Positions 1-10,736 of a stretch of 64,000 bases of DNA are shown one piece after another. This DNA is from Apostichopus japonicus (taxonomy: Eukaryota > Echinodermata > Holothuroidea > Aspidochirotida > Stichopodidae). The DNA lies in assembly GCF_037975245.1 (NCBI RefSeq), contig NC_092562.1, positions 27,643,554-27,707,553 on the forward strand, in the 5' to 3' direction. Both the position numbers and the translations under genes were made by a program. Position 1 is the stretch's first letter, and the number at the start of each line of letters is the position of its first letter. Below the pieces are notes generated by a model. That model had not been told where the DNA came from. It worked only from the letters and a program-made list of their open reading frames with translations, and searched no databases.

Positions 1-190
1 TGTATACTTAAGCTTTCTTTCTATGTTATATTTGTAAAGAGGTGTCAACGTAAACAAGCTCTGTAGAGCTTCTTGTTGGCACTCCTCAATCTCTTGTTCT
101 CTTGTACATTTACCCACGTCTATTGTCATAATTGCATACTTTAGTGCGAGAGATTGAAATAAAGTCTTATGAATTGAAAAAAAAAATTGA
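1..190 (+). repeat. Interspersed retroelement 3' tail
   Basis: The segment ends in an A-rich tail with an ATTGAATTGA-like run. A related copy lies in reverse orientation at about 53090-53205, sharing the words ACCCACGTCTATTGTCA and AAGTCTTATGAATTG. Two dispersed copies with a tail fit the 3' end of a non-LTR retroelement; the family is not identified. It marks the left limit of homology between the two Tie-like blocks. Confidence 0.55.
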
Positions 191-1492
191 ATTGATATTT
201 GAAGTTTGTTATGTCAAGCAGAGTTGACAATACTTAATCTATCCTAGTACAGATAGTGTGAATTGTAATGACATATTACAGCTAAACCTTATCATAACAG
301 GACTTATCTTGAGGATTTTTCATACACGAAACGTAACTAGTGATAATGACTGAAAGTGAGATTTACATAGTCTGTTCCTACACTCACTTATGTTAGCTTG
401 TTGAAATGGTAAAATATTGTGTACAAACATAAACTTAACTACTCGAGTGGTGTTTGTTGTTTGGTTTCAAAGAAATGTAGACTACAAAATGTGCGAAATA
501 TCAACATCTCCCTCATTCAGACATTACATAATTATGTCTCTCTATTCAAATCAATTAATTGTTGTTTGATTTTGCAGAAAGTTCACAACATACTTCATTC
601 CCGTACTTAATACTTTTGAAATAGCATTTCTTATCTGCTTAATCAGTCATCCAAATTGTAGTTTTAAGAAGATATGTTGTCCACATTTCGTGAAGTTATT
701 ATCCTAATATTAAATTCAAAGTTGTACGTTAGAGGAGGGGTGCACTCTAATACTGAAAGTATGATAAGTCATGTAAAGATCACTAAATCAACAAGCATAT
801 AAAAGTATACATAAACAGGATGCTAAAAATACTACATGGATAATTTTCTTCAAAAACTGATCATACAAACATATAACTGAAATATTTATTAATCTTGTCA
901 ACCAAAATAATGTAAATATACAAACAGTATGTAAAAATGAAATTATTTGCATAAATAGAAGCAGTTTGACTGAAACAAGTTACACTTTCCAGTTTAGTTA
1001 CATTTGCTAAATTACACTGATGACAATGACTACCTCTCCATCCACTCATAAATCATGTAAAGATCACTAAATTAACAAGCGTCTAACAGAAATGGTCAAG
1101 TGTCATAGTTTGACCAATTGTTTACGTACTTTGATCACAAGTTCGGTCTGGACACACATCTGACAGAGCGGAATATGTAGCATACATGGTTTAATTATTT
1201 GCAGCGCATCGTGGTCATATCTTGCCTGGTTTCCCTTTCATGCTGCTTTCATTTTTCACTATTGACATAATTTTGAACAAATTATCTGCTTATTAGTCAT
1301 TTATAACCAACTGCCGTTTTGGGCTATATCATGAATCGTGAGCCCAAGTATAAATATGTGACAAAGCATAGAAAACAGCATTATTTCCTACAGTTTCTTT
1401 GTTGTATCTAAGACTACATATCAATGACTGAAAATAAAGAAGTGATAGTTAACAGTGCATAGCTAGTATAAATCATGGACGTTTGTAGTCAC
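191..1492. other. Left flank/intron of copy A block
   Basis: This is non-coding sequence homologous to about 36350-38187 in copy B, sharing for example the word CTTATCTTGAGGATTTT. It should be the intron after the second FN3 domain of the Tie-like copy A. I see no further FN3, transmembrane or kinase exon here, so any continuation lies left of the window. It contains one EGF exon fragment, listed separately. Confidence 0.6.
1016..1050 (-). pseudogene. 3' half of an EGF exon, misplaced
   Basis: The minus strand reads MSGWRGSHCHQC, the C-terminal half of the EGF repeat found elsewhere in this gene. About 200 bp of the matching downstream intron is attached (about 800-1015). It sits after the FN3 exons, outside the EGF cluster. 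A direct repeat of about 32 bp (about 767-800 and 1051-1083, containing CATGTAAAGATCACTAAAT) flanks it. Copy B has only one copy of that flank and no insert, so this is an insertion specific to copy A. The donor site is degraded. Confidence 0.7.
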
Positions 1493-1721
1493 CTGTTATG
1501 GAGTGATATATTGGTTGTGATTTATTGCTTTCTACTCCAGCAGTTGTCATTGACAACTGAAAGGTGTATTCTTCTCTCAATGAGACGTTAAAGGTGTAGG
1601 AGGTATTACTGACATCTATGATCACCTCTGACATTTCACTTCCTCGTTCCATGTTATTTGAGTAGTATAAGGTCAACTGAGTTACACCAGAACTGCATCT
1701 AATATCCTGACTTGATGGCAT
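1493..1721 (-). pseudogene. Copy A exon: FN3-2, second half
   Basis: It starts at a TTTTATTTTAG acceptor in phase 0 and ends at GTGACT in phase 1. It encodes the YY...SNTSYTFNVSL...YTFQLSMTT portion of a fibronectin type III fold. Relative to copy B it lacks one codon (LREEYTF against LEEGEYTF). The reading frame inside the exon is open. Confidence 0.85.
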
Positions 1722-2671
1722 CTAAAATAAAATTAAATCAGAGGATTCAAAATGTATTTGAAATTCTAGTTTGAAAAAAAAATTGGTTCCTGTTTCTATC
1801 TTTTCCCTTCAGTGAAAGTCATATCGTGCAAATATTTCTTCAAAATTTTGTTAGCAACTGATGTATGAAAGCAATGCAAAAATCAATGTTATAAAGACAA
1901 AAAATCATACCTTTCACTCATATAGATTACATGAAACATCCTTTACAGACTCCACATTTGATTTTCTAACTATTTTGAACGAAAAAAGTACAAATTATCC
2001 ATGTAGAATTTTTGGAATCCTGTATATGTATACTTTTACTATGTATATTTTTTATATGTATAAGCAAACCGAAGAATATGAATAATCTGGTTAAAGAAAC
2101 ATTTCCATGTAAAGCCCAAGGACCGATTCATGAGGAAAGTCCTGGGTTAAGTGCTGCCTGATTGTCCTTCCCTTGGTTGATTCCTTGTTCATGTACCCTC
2201 TCATAAGGTAATGGTTTCACACTCTGTAAACACAAGCTATGTGGTTACTACTGTTATAGCTATTATATTACTACGTGATAACTACATGTAAATATAGAAT
2301 GAATTCACACCTATCCATAGACCATTGTTAACACTTACAGTGCTAATCTCTTTAGACTATTGTGCTTTAATTATCTGACATGTGTTATTGGCTAAACTAC
2401 TGTTAATTTATCTGCTCGATTGAAACAAGTGACTACTTTAATTTACTCTTTTCAAGAGGTAATTACTCAACAGCATTGTTCCTCCTATTAGTTCATGTAA
2501 ATTTCTAAAGTAACCAACACTATACCTGTCATATCAAAAGGAAACACATGGACTGATACTAACTTGACTCATGTTACATTCTGAGGTACCAAGTGTTTCT
2601 GAATTTTAAGCATAAATATATATCATTTTGCTCATGCATAAGTGAGAACAAACAATTTTAAGTAGAAAAAC

Positions 2672-2738
2672 CTGCCATGATATGGTAAGACGGTCTTGTT
2701 CCCCTTCCAATGAATCCAATGTTAAATTAGTTGGACTA
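2672..2738 (-). pseudogene. Copy A exon: FN3-2, first half (acceptor lost)
   Basis: It encodes the A and B strands ending in DRLTISWQ, followed by a GT donor. Copy B has a good acceptor, CCAG, before GTAGTCC. Here the corresponding bases are AAAA, so the ancestral AG is gone. The nearest AG lies one base downstream; using it shifts the frame and reaches TAA within six codons. Confidence 0.8.
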
Positions 2739-3340
2739 CTTTTAAAATTATTACTATTTAAAAAAAAACAGGAAATGGAAAATTAGCAGGCAAGCAACCC
2801 TTTACAAGCAGCACAAAGATAAATTGGAGATATAATGCAACTAAAATAACTTTCATTGTCCATTTAACACCCAACTTAGCTTCTGTTAAGATTCTGGACC
2901 CCAAATCTGTAAATATTAACAAATACTTGGACTGAGCTTACATAGGTCTGTTATTACAGGAATCATTAAGAAGACCATTACATTGTAATACAATTTGATT
3001 GTATTTCCTCAAGACCGATTACTATCGGTTTCCTACATGTGCTGAGCGGTGACAAATTGCTGTCGTCATATGCAACAAACAAGTATCCCAACGTATGTAA
3101 TTAGTTACTTCCAGCTGCAACAGAACCTACTATGCTATAACGGTCATATGAAAATGACCATATTTCTTTGCGTCATAATAAGAAATATGTTTTTTGGCTT
3201 ATATATATTGATTATCTATGTGAGGAACAGACGGAAACAAACCAAACGAATTGTCAACATAAAAACACCAGCTTGAAAGTAAAAGCACTGTAACAGCAGG
3301 TACATACACTATTTTGTATTCTCACAACCATCTTAAATAC

Positions 3341-3643
3341 CTGCACAAGTGGTTTTAACAACAAGTTCTGGACTCTTTGGACCTTCTTCATTCCCTTCTA
3401 TAACTACAGACACACTAAATGAGTAGTTTGTATCTGGAGTGAGGTCACTGAAGGTAAAATTGAGGGTCTGTACAAGATCCGAGCTACCAGGTATCCACTC
3501 TGTGGCTGAAGTATTCTTATGGTATGGAATGTAACCAATGACTGATGGGTCCCTTGCATTGGTGTCCCCATCCCAGGCTGACCAGCTGATGGTGATTGAT
3601 AAACTCCCTTTTGTTGCTTCTTCTGGAGCAGAGGTTAGAAGAG
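3341..3643 (-). pseudogene. Copy A exon: FN3-1
   Basis: A whole fibronectin type III domain in one phase 1-1 exon of 303 bp. It has the usual landmarks: SITISWSAW near the start, then [21 protein letters not shown] and VVKTTCAG at the end. Acceptor TTTACTTCAG and donor GTATTT are both usable. The exon itself is intact although the gene copy is not. Confidence 0.88.
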
Positions 3644-3942
3644 CTGAAGTAAAGATATCAAAACACTTCATAAGGCACTCATGTGCTAAATATTTATAAT
3701 GCAAGCAATTGTAACAAATTCAAGAGAGTTGAGTACCAGGCAGGTAATAACATGGGTCAAATTGATACAATATATAGCAATTAACTGCTAGGCACAATTG
3801 CTTCATATGGATATATATGCAGGAAAGACAACATTTTATTGTAGAATAAGAGTATCTGAAAGTATTGATACTATTTAAGATAATTTGATGCAAATATGCA
3901 AATATAATGTCCTTATTCTACAATTGCAACATTTCAATTTAC

Positions 3943-4083
3943 CTTCCTGGCAATTACTTCCTGTCAATCCACGAGAACATTCGTTTCGTTTACCTGTACA
4001 CTGTCCTAAAATCCTGTTACATTGTCTAGAGAGACAGTTGCAGGTCTTACGGCAGTTGGCTCCAAACGTCCTCGCTAAACACT
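3943..4083 (-). pseudogene. Copy A exon: EGF module (acceptor mutated)
   Basis: It encodes [20 protein letters not shown] and continues to GSNCQE, a 141-bp phase 1-1 EGF-like module. Equivalent exons in copy B begin CATCAG|AGTGT. Here the sequence is CATCACAGTGT, so the ancestral AG is lost; the shifted AG two bases on would frameshift to a stop. The usual GW before the last cysteine is GL here. Confidence 0.75.
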
Positions 4084-4257
4084 GTGATGGAACACAGACG
4101 TTTATCAGTGAAGAAGTATATTTCAATAGAAATTATATGCTTATGAAACTTATCAAGCAAAACATTGTTAGTATACAAACAGTATGCAAAGGTACTTTCA
4201 TTTATAACATTTTGAATAAAAGAAGCTACACTTTCCAGTTAATGTTTGCTAACTTAC

Positions 4258-4398
4258 CTTGATGACAACTACTGCCTCTCCATCCACTCATACAGTCTCT
4301 TGTATTTCCTGTACAGATTCCTGTAAATCTGTAACACTCTCCTGACTGACAATGACAGGTATTATCACAGTTGGATCCAAATGTTCCTGCACCACACA
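4258..4398 (-). pseudogene. Copy A exon: EGF module
   Basis: A phase 1-1 EGF exon of 141 bp reading [20 protein letters not shown] and ending WRGSSCHQ. Both splice sites are present. It matches the copy B module type that was amplified at 325-bp spacing; copy A has only this unit and the one at 3943, 315 bp apart. Confidence 0.85.
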
Positions 4399-4580
4399 CT
4401 GATAGTGAAAAATATTCAAAAGGATTGTGAAAGAAAACTTAAAGGTGTTTTTATAAATCTATTTCTATAACTACCAAATACAAATATAATATATTAAAAT
4501 GTGTGTATCATTTGTTTTATTTTAATATCACTAAATCTAAGTCTTTCTATTGTCACGAAGGTATATTTTATCCAACTTAC

Positions 4581-4721
4581 CTTGTTGACACGTCCTGCCT
4601 CTCCATCCATTAGTACAGCCTGTTGGAGTTCCTGTGCAATGCCCTGTAACTATGTTACATTCTCTTGAGAGACAGTTACAGGTATGTTGACATTTCGTTC
4701 CAAACTTTCCTGCAACACATT
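4581..4721 (-). pseudogene. Copy A exon: EGF module (KFGTKC type)
   Basis: A 141-bp phase 1-1 EGF exon with [20 protein letters not shown] and GWRGRTCQQ, good acceptor and GTAAGT donor. It is the third member of the three-exon block that was amplified in copy A; the copy B equivalent is 42056-42196. Confidence 0.87.
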
Positions 4722-4858
4722 CTAATGTAACAAATGAATTGTTAATCAATAGAGAAGTTACCAAGCATGTATCTGAAATTACGATCCATTATTCACTTCA
4801 TATCACAATGTTATATGCAAGTTTGTATGGATAATTAATCAGGCAACAATACACTTAG

Positions 4859-4992
4859 CTTGACAACTACTCACTCTCCATCCATTAGTACAGCCCGTTG
4901 GAGTTCCAGTGCGCTGCCTTGTATGTCTATTACATTTTGCAGAGCGACCGTCACATGTCTGTCAGCAATTTTTACATTTTCTTCAAAACATT
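4859..4992 (-). pseudogene. Fossil EGF exon, unit 3
   Basis: Clearly related to the neighbouring EGF exons but frameshifted near its start by a 1-base deletion after TGTTTTG. The donor GT is replaced by CT (GCTAAG). The same lesions occur at 6654, 7810 and in copy B at 42336, so the exon died before the block was duplicated. Confidence 0.8.
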
Positions 4993-5111
4993 CTGATGAA
5001 AGAAATATGTTTATCTAGTTACAAATTATATTAAACCTAGGTTACATTGTTTACCTTTAAATAATGCACAAACCAATGTTAGATGAATATCCTGCACATA
5101 AAAGTACTTAC

Positions 5112-5249
5112 CATGACAATTAGTCCCTGTCCAACCCCTACTACAGTCTTTTGGTGATCCTGTACAGACTCCTGTATATCTATCACACTGCCCAGACTGA
5201 CAATGACAGGTCTGTTGGCAGCTGGCTCCATAGGTTCCTTGATCACACT
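5112..5249 (-). pseudogene. Copy A exon: EGF module (TYGASC type)
   Basis: A 138-bp phase 1-1 EGF exon reading [20 protein letters not shown] and ending GWTGTNCHG. Splice sites are intact. It is the first member of the third amplified block. Confidence 0.87.
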
Positions 5250-5743
5250 CTATATGTAACAAAGAAATGCAACTTATGAAGTTAATATAGCAACATATAC
5301 TGATAAAAAATATTGATGAAAATACAAAAAACTAAATAGAAACGGTTGTGAAGATAGAAATAGCACAGGATACCAAAACGAATAAAAAAGTACGCTTAGA
5401 GATATAAGAAAACAACTGACAGTATGCAAATGAATGTAAAAACCTACAGCGTATAATGAAAACATAACTAACAAGCTTTTTAAGACATACAAGCAGATAA
5501 ATATAGTGAAACATTTTAATAACCAGCAAATTCCATTCCTAATGCCCAAACAAGCAAATGCAAGTGTGTCCAATGTGAAAATCTTTGTATCCAAAGTTGC
5601 CAATGAGTAGGCAATTAAATGAGTAGTGTACCAACGTTTCAGTGAAGATATTTCATCGTTATTATCAATAGTTTTTCACTTAAATTTATACTACTGAAGC
5701 AACATCTTCTCATTGTCATGAAGTTACATTTTACCCAACTTAC

Positions 5744-5881
5744 GTTGATTACAACTCCTCCCTCTCCATCCATCAGTACAACCTGTTGATCCTCTACAGA
5801 CTCCTGTATATCTGTCACACTGCCCAGACTGACAGTGACAGGTCTGTTGGCAGCTGGCTCCAAAGGTTCCTCGATTACACA
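5744..5881 (-). pseudogene. Copy A exon: chimeric EGF module
   Basis: The first half ([20 protein letters not shown]) is the first-exon type of the block, while the second half (GCTDGWRGRSCNQ) and the following intron are the third-exon type. Acceptor and donor are usable and the frame is open. Its unit is about 530 bp shorter than its neighbours, as expected if recombination between the two exon types deleted the stretch between them. Confidence 0.82.
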
Positions 5882-6375
5882 CTATATGTTACAAAGAAAT
5901 GCAAATTATGCAGTTACTTCAGCAACATATACTGATATTAAATATGGAAGAAAATACAAGGACTAAATAAAATCGGTTGTAAAAATAGAGATAGAACAGT
6001 ATACCAAAACGAATAAACAAATACGCTAAAAGAAATTAAACAACAACACGCATTGTGCAAATGAAAATATAACCCAACAGTTTATAATGACAACGTAATT
6101 ACCTAGCTTTTATGACATACAAGCAGATAAAGATGGTGAATATTTTAATTTCTACCAAATTTTATTCCTCGTGCCCAAACAAGCAAATGCATGTTTGACC
6201 AATATGACCATCTTTGTATTCAAAGTTGCCAATGAGTAGGCAATTAAATGAGTAGTATACTAACGTTTCAATAAAGATATTTCATCCTTATTATCAAGTA
6301 GTTGTATTCATATATTTTGATACTACAGAAGCTACATCTTCCCATTGTCATGAATGTACATTTAACCCAACTTGC

Positions 6376-6516
6376 CTTGTTGACAACTGCTCCCTCTCCA
6401 TCCATCAGTACAACCAGTTGGAGTTCCTGTGCAATACCCTGTATCTATGTTACATTCTCTTGAGCTACCATGACAGGTCTGTTGACATTTCGTTCCAAAC
6501 TTTCCTGCAACACATT
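6376..6516 (-). pseudogene. Copy A exon: EGF module with GC donor
   Basis: It reads [20 protein letters not shown] and ends WRGSSCQQ. The intron begins GCAAGT, a non-canonical but tolerated GC donor; every other member has GTAAGT or GTAATT. One cysteine of the usual CNC or CHC pair is glycine here, which should break a disulfide. Confidence 0.82.
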
Positions 6517-6653
6517 CTAATGTAACAAATAATAGTTAATCAATAGAGAAGTTACCAAGCATGTGTCTGAAATTGGTATCCATTATTAACTTTTATATCA
6601 CAATGTTATATGCAAGTTTGGGTGGATAATCAATCAGGTAACAATATACTTAG

Positions 6654-6790
6654 CTTGACAAGTACTCCCTCTCCATCCATTAGTACGGCCTGTTGAAGTT
6701 CCAGTGCACAGCCCTGTATGTCTCTTACATTTCGCAGAGCGACAGTGACATGTCTGTCAGCAGTATATTCCAAATTTTCTTCTAAACATT
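6654..6790 (-). pseudogene. Fossil EGF exon, unit 2
   Basis: The same 1-base deletion and CT donor as the other fossil exons. In addition the acceptor AG is lost (CATCAT). Non-coding in its present state. Confidence 0.78.
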
Positions 6791-6909
6791 ATGATGTAAG
6801 AAATATGTTTATACAATTTCAACTTAGTTTAAACCTAAGTTACATTGTTTACATTTAATTAATGCACAAACCAATGTCAGGCGAATAACATTTAAGTAAA
6901 ATAACTTAC

Positions 6910-7047
6910 TCTGACAATTAGTCCCTGTCCAACTACTACTACAGTCTGCTGATACTCCTGTACAGACTCCTGTGTATCTGTTACACTGCCCAGACTGACA
7001 ATGACAGGTCTGTTGGCAGCTGGCTCCAAAGGTTCCTCGATCACACT
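6910..7047 (-). pseudogene. Copy A exon: EGF module (TFGASC type)
   Basis: A 138-bp exon reading [20 protein letters not shown], ending SSWTGTNCQS, phase 1-1, acceptor TATAG and donor GTAAGT. First member of the second amplified block. Confidence 0.87.
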
Positions 7048-7528
7048 CTATATGTAACAAAGAAATGCAACTTTTGAAGTTAATATAACAACATATACTG
7101 ATGTAAAATATAGATGACAATACAAAGAACTAAATAAAAACAGTTGTGAAGATAGAAATAGAACAGGATACCAAAACGAATCAAAAACAACGCCAAGAGA
7201 TATAATAAAACAACTGACATTATCCAAGTGAATATAAAACCCTAAGGCTTATAATGACAACATAATTAACTAGCTATTGGAGACATACAAGAAGATAAAG
7301 ATGGCGAAACGTTTTAATTATTAGCAAATTCTATTCCTCATGACCAAACAAGCAAATGCATGTTTGTCCAATGTGACAATCTTTGTATCCAAATTTGCCA
7401 ATGAGTAGTATACTAACGTTTCAGTGAAGATATTTCATCTTTATTATCAAATAGTTTTATTCATTTAAATTGATACTACAGAAGCAACATCTTCCCATTG
7501 TCGTGAAGGTACATGTTATCCAAATTAC

Positions 7529-7669
7529 CTTGTTGACAACTACTCCCTCTCTATCCATGAGTACAGCCGGTTGGAGTTCCTGTACAATACCCTGTATCTA
7601 TGTTACATTCTCTTGAGAAACAGTTACATGTCTGTTGACAATTCGTTCCAAACTTTCCTGCAAAACATG
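7529..7669 (-). pseudogene. Copy A exon: EGF module with nonsense codon
   Basis: It reads [20 protein letters not shown], then meets TAG at 7551-7553, where all sister exons have the conserved TGG tryptophan of the GWRG motif. Splice sites remain usable, so the exon would be included and would terminate the protein. Confidence 0.85.
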
Positions 7670-7809
7670 CTAATGTAACAAATAAGTATAAATCAATAAA
7701 TGAAGTTACCAAGGATGTATCTGAAATTAGGATCCATTATTAACTTTCATACCACAATTTTATAAATGCAAGTTTATATGGATAATTAATCAGGCAACAA
7801 TTCACTTAG

Positions 7810-7946
7810 CTCGACAACTACTCCCTCTCCATTCATTAGTAAAGCCTGTTGGAGTTCCAGTGCACTGCCCTGTATGCCTGTTATATGTTGCAGAGTGACA
7901 GTGACATGTCTGTCAGCAATATATTCCAAATTTTCTTCAAAACATT
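7810..7946 (-). pseudogene. Fossil EGF exon, unit 1
   Basis: Same inherited frameshift and CT donor as at 4859 and 6654, with the acceptor changed to CATCAT. It retains recognisable EGF sequence such as the stretch for WRGSSC. Confidence 0.78.
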
Positions 7947-8065
7947 ATGATGTAAGAAATATGTTTATACAATTTCAACTAATTTTAAACCTAAGTTACA
8001 TTGTTTACATTTAACTAATACACAAACCAATGTCAGACGAATAACATGAAAGTAAAATAACTTAC

Positions 8066-8203
8066 CCTGACAATTAGTCCCTGTCCAACCACTACTACAG
8101 TCTGCTGACACTCCTGTACAGACTCCTGTGTATCTGTCACACTGCCCAGACTGACAATGACAGGTCTGTTGGCAGCTGGCTCCAAAGGTTCCTCGATCAC
8201 ACT
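8066..8203 (-). pseudogene. Copy A exon: EGF module (TFGASC type), first of cluster
   Basis: It reads [20 protein letters not shown] and ends SSGWTGTNCQG; 138 bp, phase 1-1, both splice sites intact. It begins the run of EGF exons that replaces the single third EGF of vertebrate Tie receptors. Confidence 0.88.
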
Positions 8204-9957
8204 CTATATGTAACAAAGAAATGCAACTTTTGAAGTTAATATAACAACATATACTGATATAAAATATAGATGAAAATACAAAGAACTAAATAAAAACAGT
8301 TGTGAAGATAGAAATAGAACAGGATACCAAAACGAATCAAAAACAACGCTCAGATATATAATAAAACAACTGACATTATCCAAGTGAATATAAAACCCTA
8401 AAGCTTATAATGACAACATAATAAAAAAATAAAAAAAATAAAGAAGATAAAGCATTGTACTAAGTAAAAGAGCTGTGATAATTGAAACAGGACACCAAAA
8501 CGAAATAAGGCTCAGATACATTAGAGATAGACAGACTGTATGCTAATGAAATAAAGCCCTACAGCTTATAATGACAAAATAACTATCGTTTTAATAGTGA
8601 CATAAAAGCCGATAAAGGTGGTGGAGTATTGATTTCATCATGCAATCAATTTCACTCATTAGGAAGGTCACATATCAATTGTGTATATGTATGTTTCGAC
8701 TGTCTTTGTGTCCCACAAATTGTAGGTGTCTGCGTCTGACATCTTGTTATAGGGTTTAACTTTCAAATATACATAGTTGCAACCCTGAATACTTGTAGTT
8801 TGCGTTAAAAACGTCTCCTTATACCCAAACAAGTAAAGGCATATTTGTCCAATGTGACAAACTGTGCAATCCAAAGTTTTGGACGAGGAGGCAACTTAAT
8901 ACACATTATACCAACGTCTTAGTTAAGATATTTCATCTTTAATATCAAATAAGTTGTGTGTGACCTCAAGATACCTTAACAATTACAAGATGTAAAACAA
9001 AATTTCGAATTCAATGGATCTAACTACTACATCTTTGACAAGTCTGAAAAGCTCCGTGGTCTGAAGCTTGAGCAGAAGGTATCACATATCCAAGCAGAGT
9101 TTAATACAATATCATGGATTGCTTACATTTCCGAATTAATAAAGCATACACCATGAAGTGAATCTGAGACTGATAAACAAACAAGATGACTGTTTATAAC
9201 AGATTACAAACATAAATAGACCTACTAACCATGGAACTTATGACGTGACTACATCAACTGCTTAAATGCAAAGTATGACTCATCACTATGTAGGCCTATA
9301 GTAAAGCACAGAGATTACTCAACAGTCGTAAAACAACAAAGAACGCCAGTAACAAACGTGAGGACAAAGGTACAGCTGGTTTTTAAAACAATTTTTGCTA
9401 TTTATCAGCATCATATACGTAAAACATAGAGCATATGATTCCTTGTGAAAAATATATTAATAAAGCAAATTTAAGGTATCTGAGCTTTATTGAAGATGAA
9501 AGGTTTTCATGATTCCACTGTCAATCACGCATTCAGCAACATCTTACGGAACAAAGAAATACATTACTTTCATATATTAAATAATTACTTATTACTCAAA
9601 TCTTGACATTCTTTTACCAGCGCACCTCTTTCCAGTCTCCATTAAATTATGTAATGGCTAAAATTAGCTAAACGGCAGTCTTCAAACTGGAGTGATGTCG
9701 AGAAAAAGTTGCTGAAGGATTCATATCGTATTATTTTGATACACGATGTCATACTGCCTATGACATAAACAGTATTGAAAATAGCAACTGTAATTTTATT
9801 CCACCAATATTACTTCAAGGTGCTTTATACAACTTATCAACATACACGTTTACACCGTTCTCTAACTATTCACTCAAACGGATGTTCCAAGAGCTGGGTG
9901 AATTTATCACATTTAATGATTTTTGTAAGTCAATTGTAGACAGTTCTGTATACTAAC
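8204..9957. other. Copy A intron, EGF cluster to EGF2
   Basis: Non-coding sequence collinear with copy B 42718-44807, including the shared words CAGACTGTATGCTAATGAA and ACCCAAACAAGTAAAGG. Copy B carries about 730 bp of extra repeat here. No exon or RNA gene is apparent. Confidence 0.6.
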
Positions 9958-10107
9958 GTTCACTGCAGTTGAGTCCTTTCCAGTCAGTGTTGCATCTGCA
10001 GCCAAATGGATGAACCAGACAAAAGAGGTAATTACGGCATCGATCGGGCTCATCAGTTTCACTACAACGGAATTCACAGGTGTGTCCAAACCTATTGCCA
10101 CCACAAG
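9958..10107 (-). pseudogene. Copy A exon: EGF2
   Basis: A 150-bp phase 1-1 exon. It reads [14 protein letters not shown], then [15 protein letters not shown] and WKGLNCSE, closely following the second EGF of vertebrate Tie2. Aspartate replaces the conserved glycine before W (NTDW against NTGW in copy B). Donor GTTAGT and acceptor CTCTTTCAG are intact. Confidence 0.88.
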
Positions 10108-10227
10108 CTGAAAGAGAGGCAGACATAAATTATCTGAATGAAAGAGTCTCTATATTGACACAACGATGTCAATACTACTAAGTAAGCAGGTGCGTATCCA
10201 GGGGGGGGGCGTTGGGGGCGCGCGCCC

Positions 10228-10400
10228 CCCGGGTAAGAAAAAGAGAAGAGAAAAAAGAGAAGAAAAAAGGAAAAAAGAGGGGAAAAAAGAGGAGGAGGAG
10301 AGGAAGGAAGGGAAAAGAAAAAGAAGAAAGAGAGAAAAAGGAGAAAACGAGGGAGTAAAAGCAAAACACGAAGACACCGGGAAGAGAAAGAAGAACGGGG
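10228..10400 (+). repeat. Polypurine tract
   Basis: A run of roughly 170 bases that is almost entirely A and G on the plus strand, immediately after a G9 tract and a GC-rich palindromic core (GGGGGCGCGCGCCCCCC). Long reading frames on both strands here are composition artefacts. Such tracts can adopt triplex structures. Confidence 0.85.
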
Positions 10401-10736
10401 ACATCATTACAGCGCTGAAGGGTAGCCAGTGACGGATCAATGATTTCGTAAAAGTGTGGCTCACCCTACCCCTTACACCGACAACTTCATTTTTTGACGT
10501 TTCCATTTTCCTCTCTCACTAATGATCTATATATATACTATATATGGTCTATCATAACGCGTGTGTAGAATTGTGCTATGAAACCAACTGTGGCTGGTCT
10601 CGAACTCGACCGTGTCGTCGGGGAACATGACGCATTTTGGGATGGGGGCGACCGCCTGCCCCCCCCCCATTCAGCATTTTTTTTTTAAATGATATCGCTA
10701 AGTAATTTCAAAATAGAAAGTGCTTAGAGGCAACTT

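Noticed and set aside
419-610. A 63-codon plus-strand frame also kept at 36593-36784
   Set aside because: Both copies lie in duplicated flanking DNA and the protein has no recognisable features; conservation is explained by shared origin.
3885-4262. 125-codon plus-strand frame
   Set aside because: Antisense shadow of the EGF exons at 3943 and their intron.
9913-10104. 63-codon minus-strand frame beginning MVAIGLDTPV
   Set aside because: Wrong-frame shadow of the EGF2 exon; cysteine pattern is in another frame. The same applies at 44688-44954, 13409-13654 and 48010-48264.
10092-10506. Long S/F-rich or K/E-rich frames on both strands
   Set aside because: They come from the polypurine/polypyrimidine tract and have no independent support.
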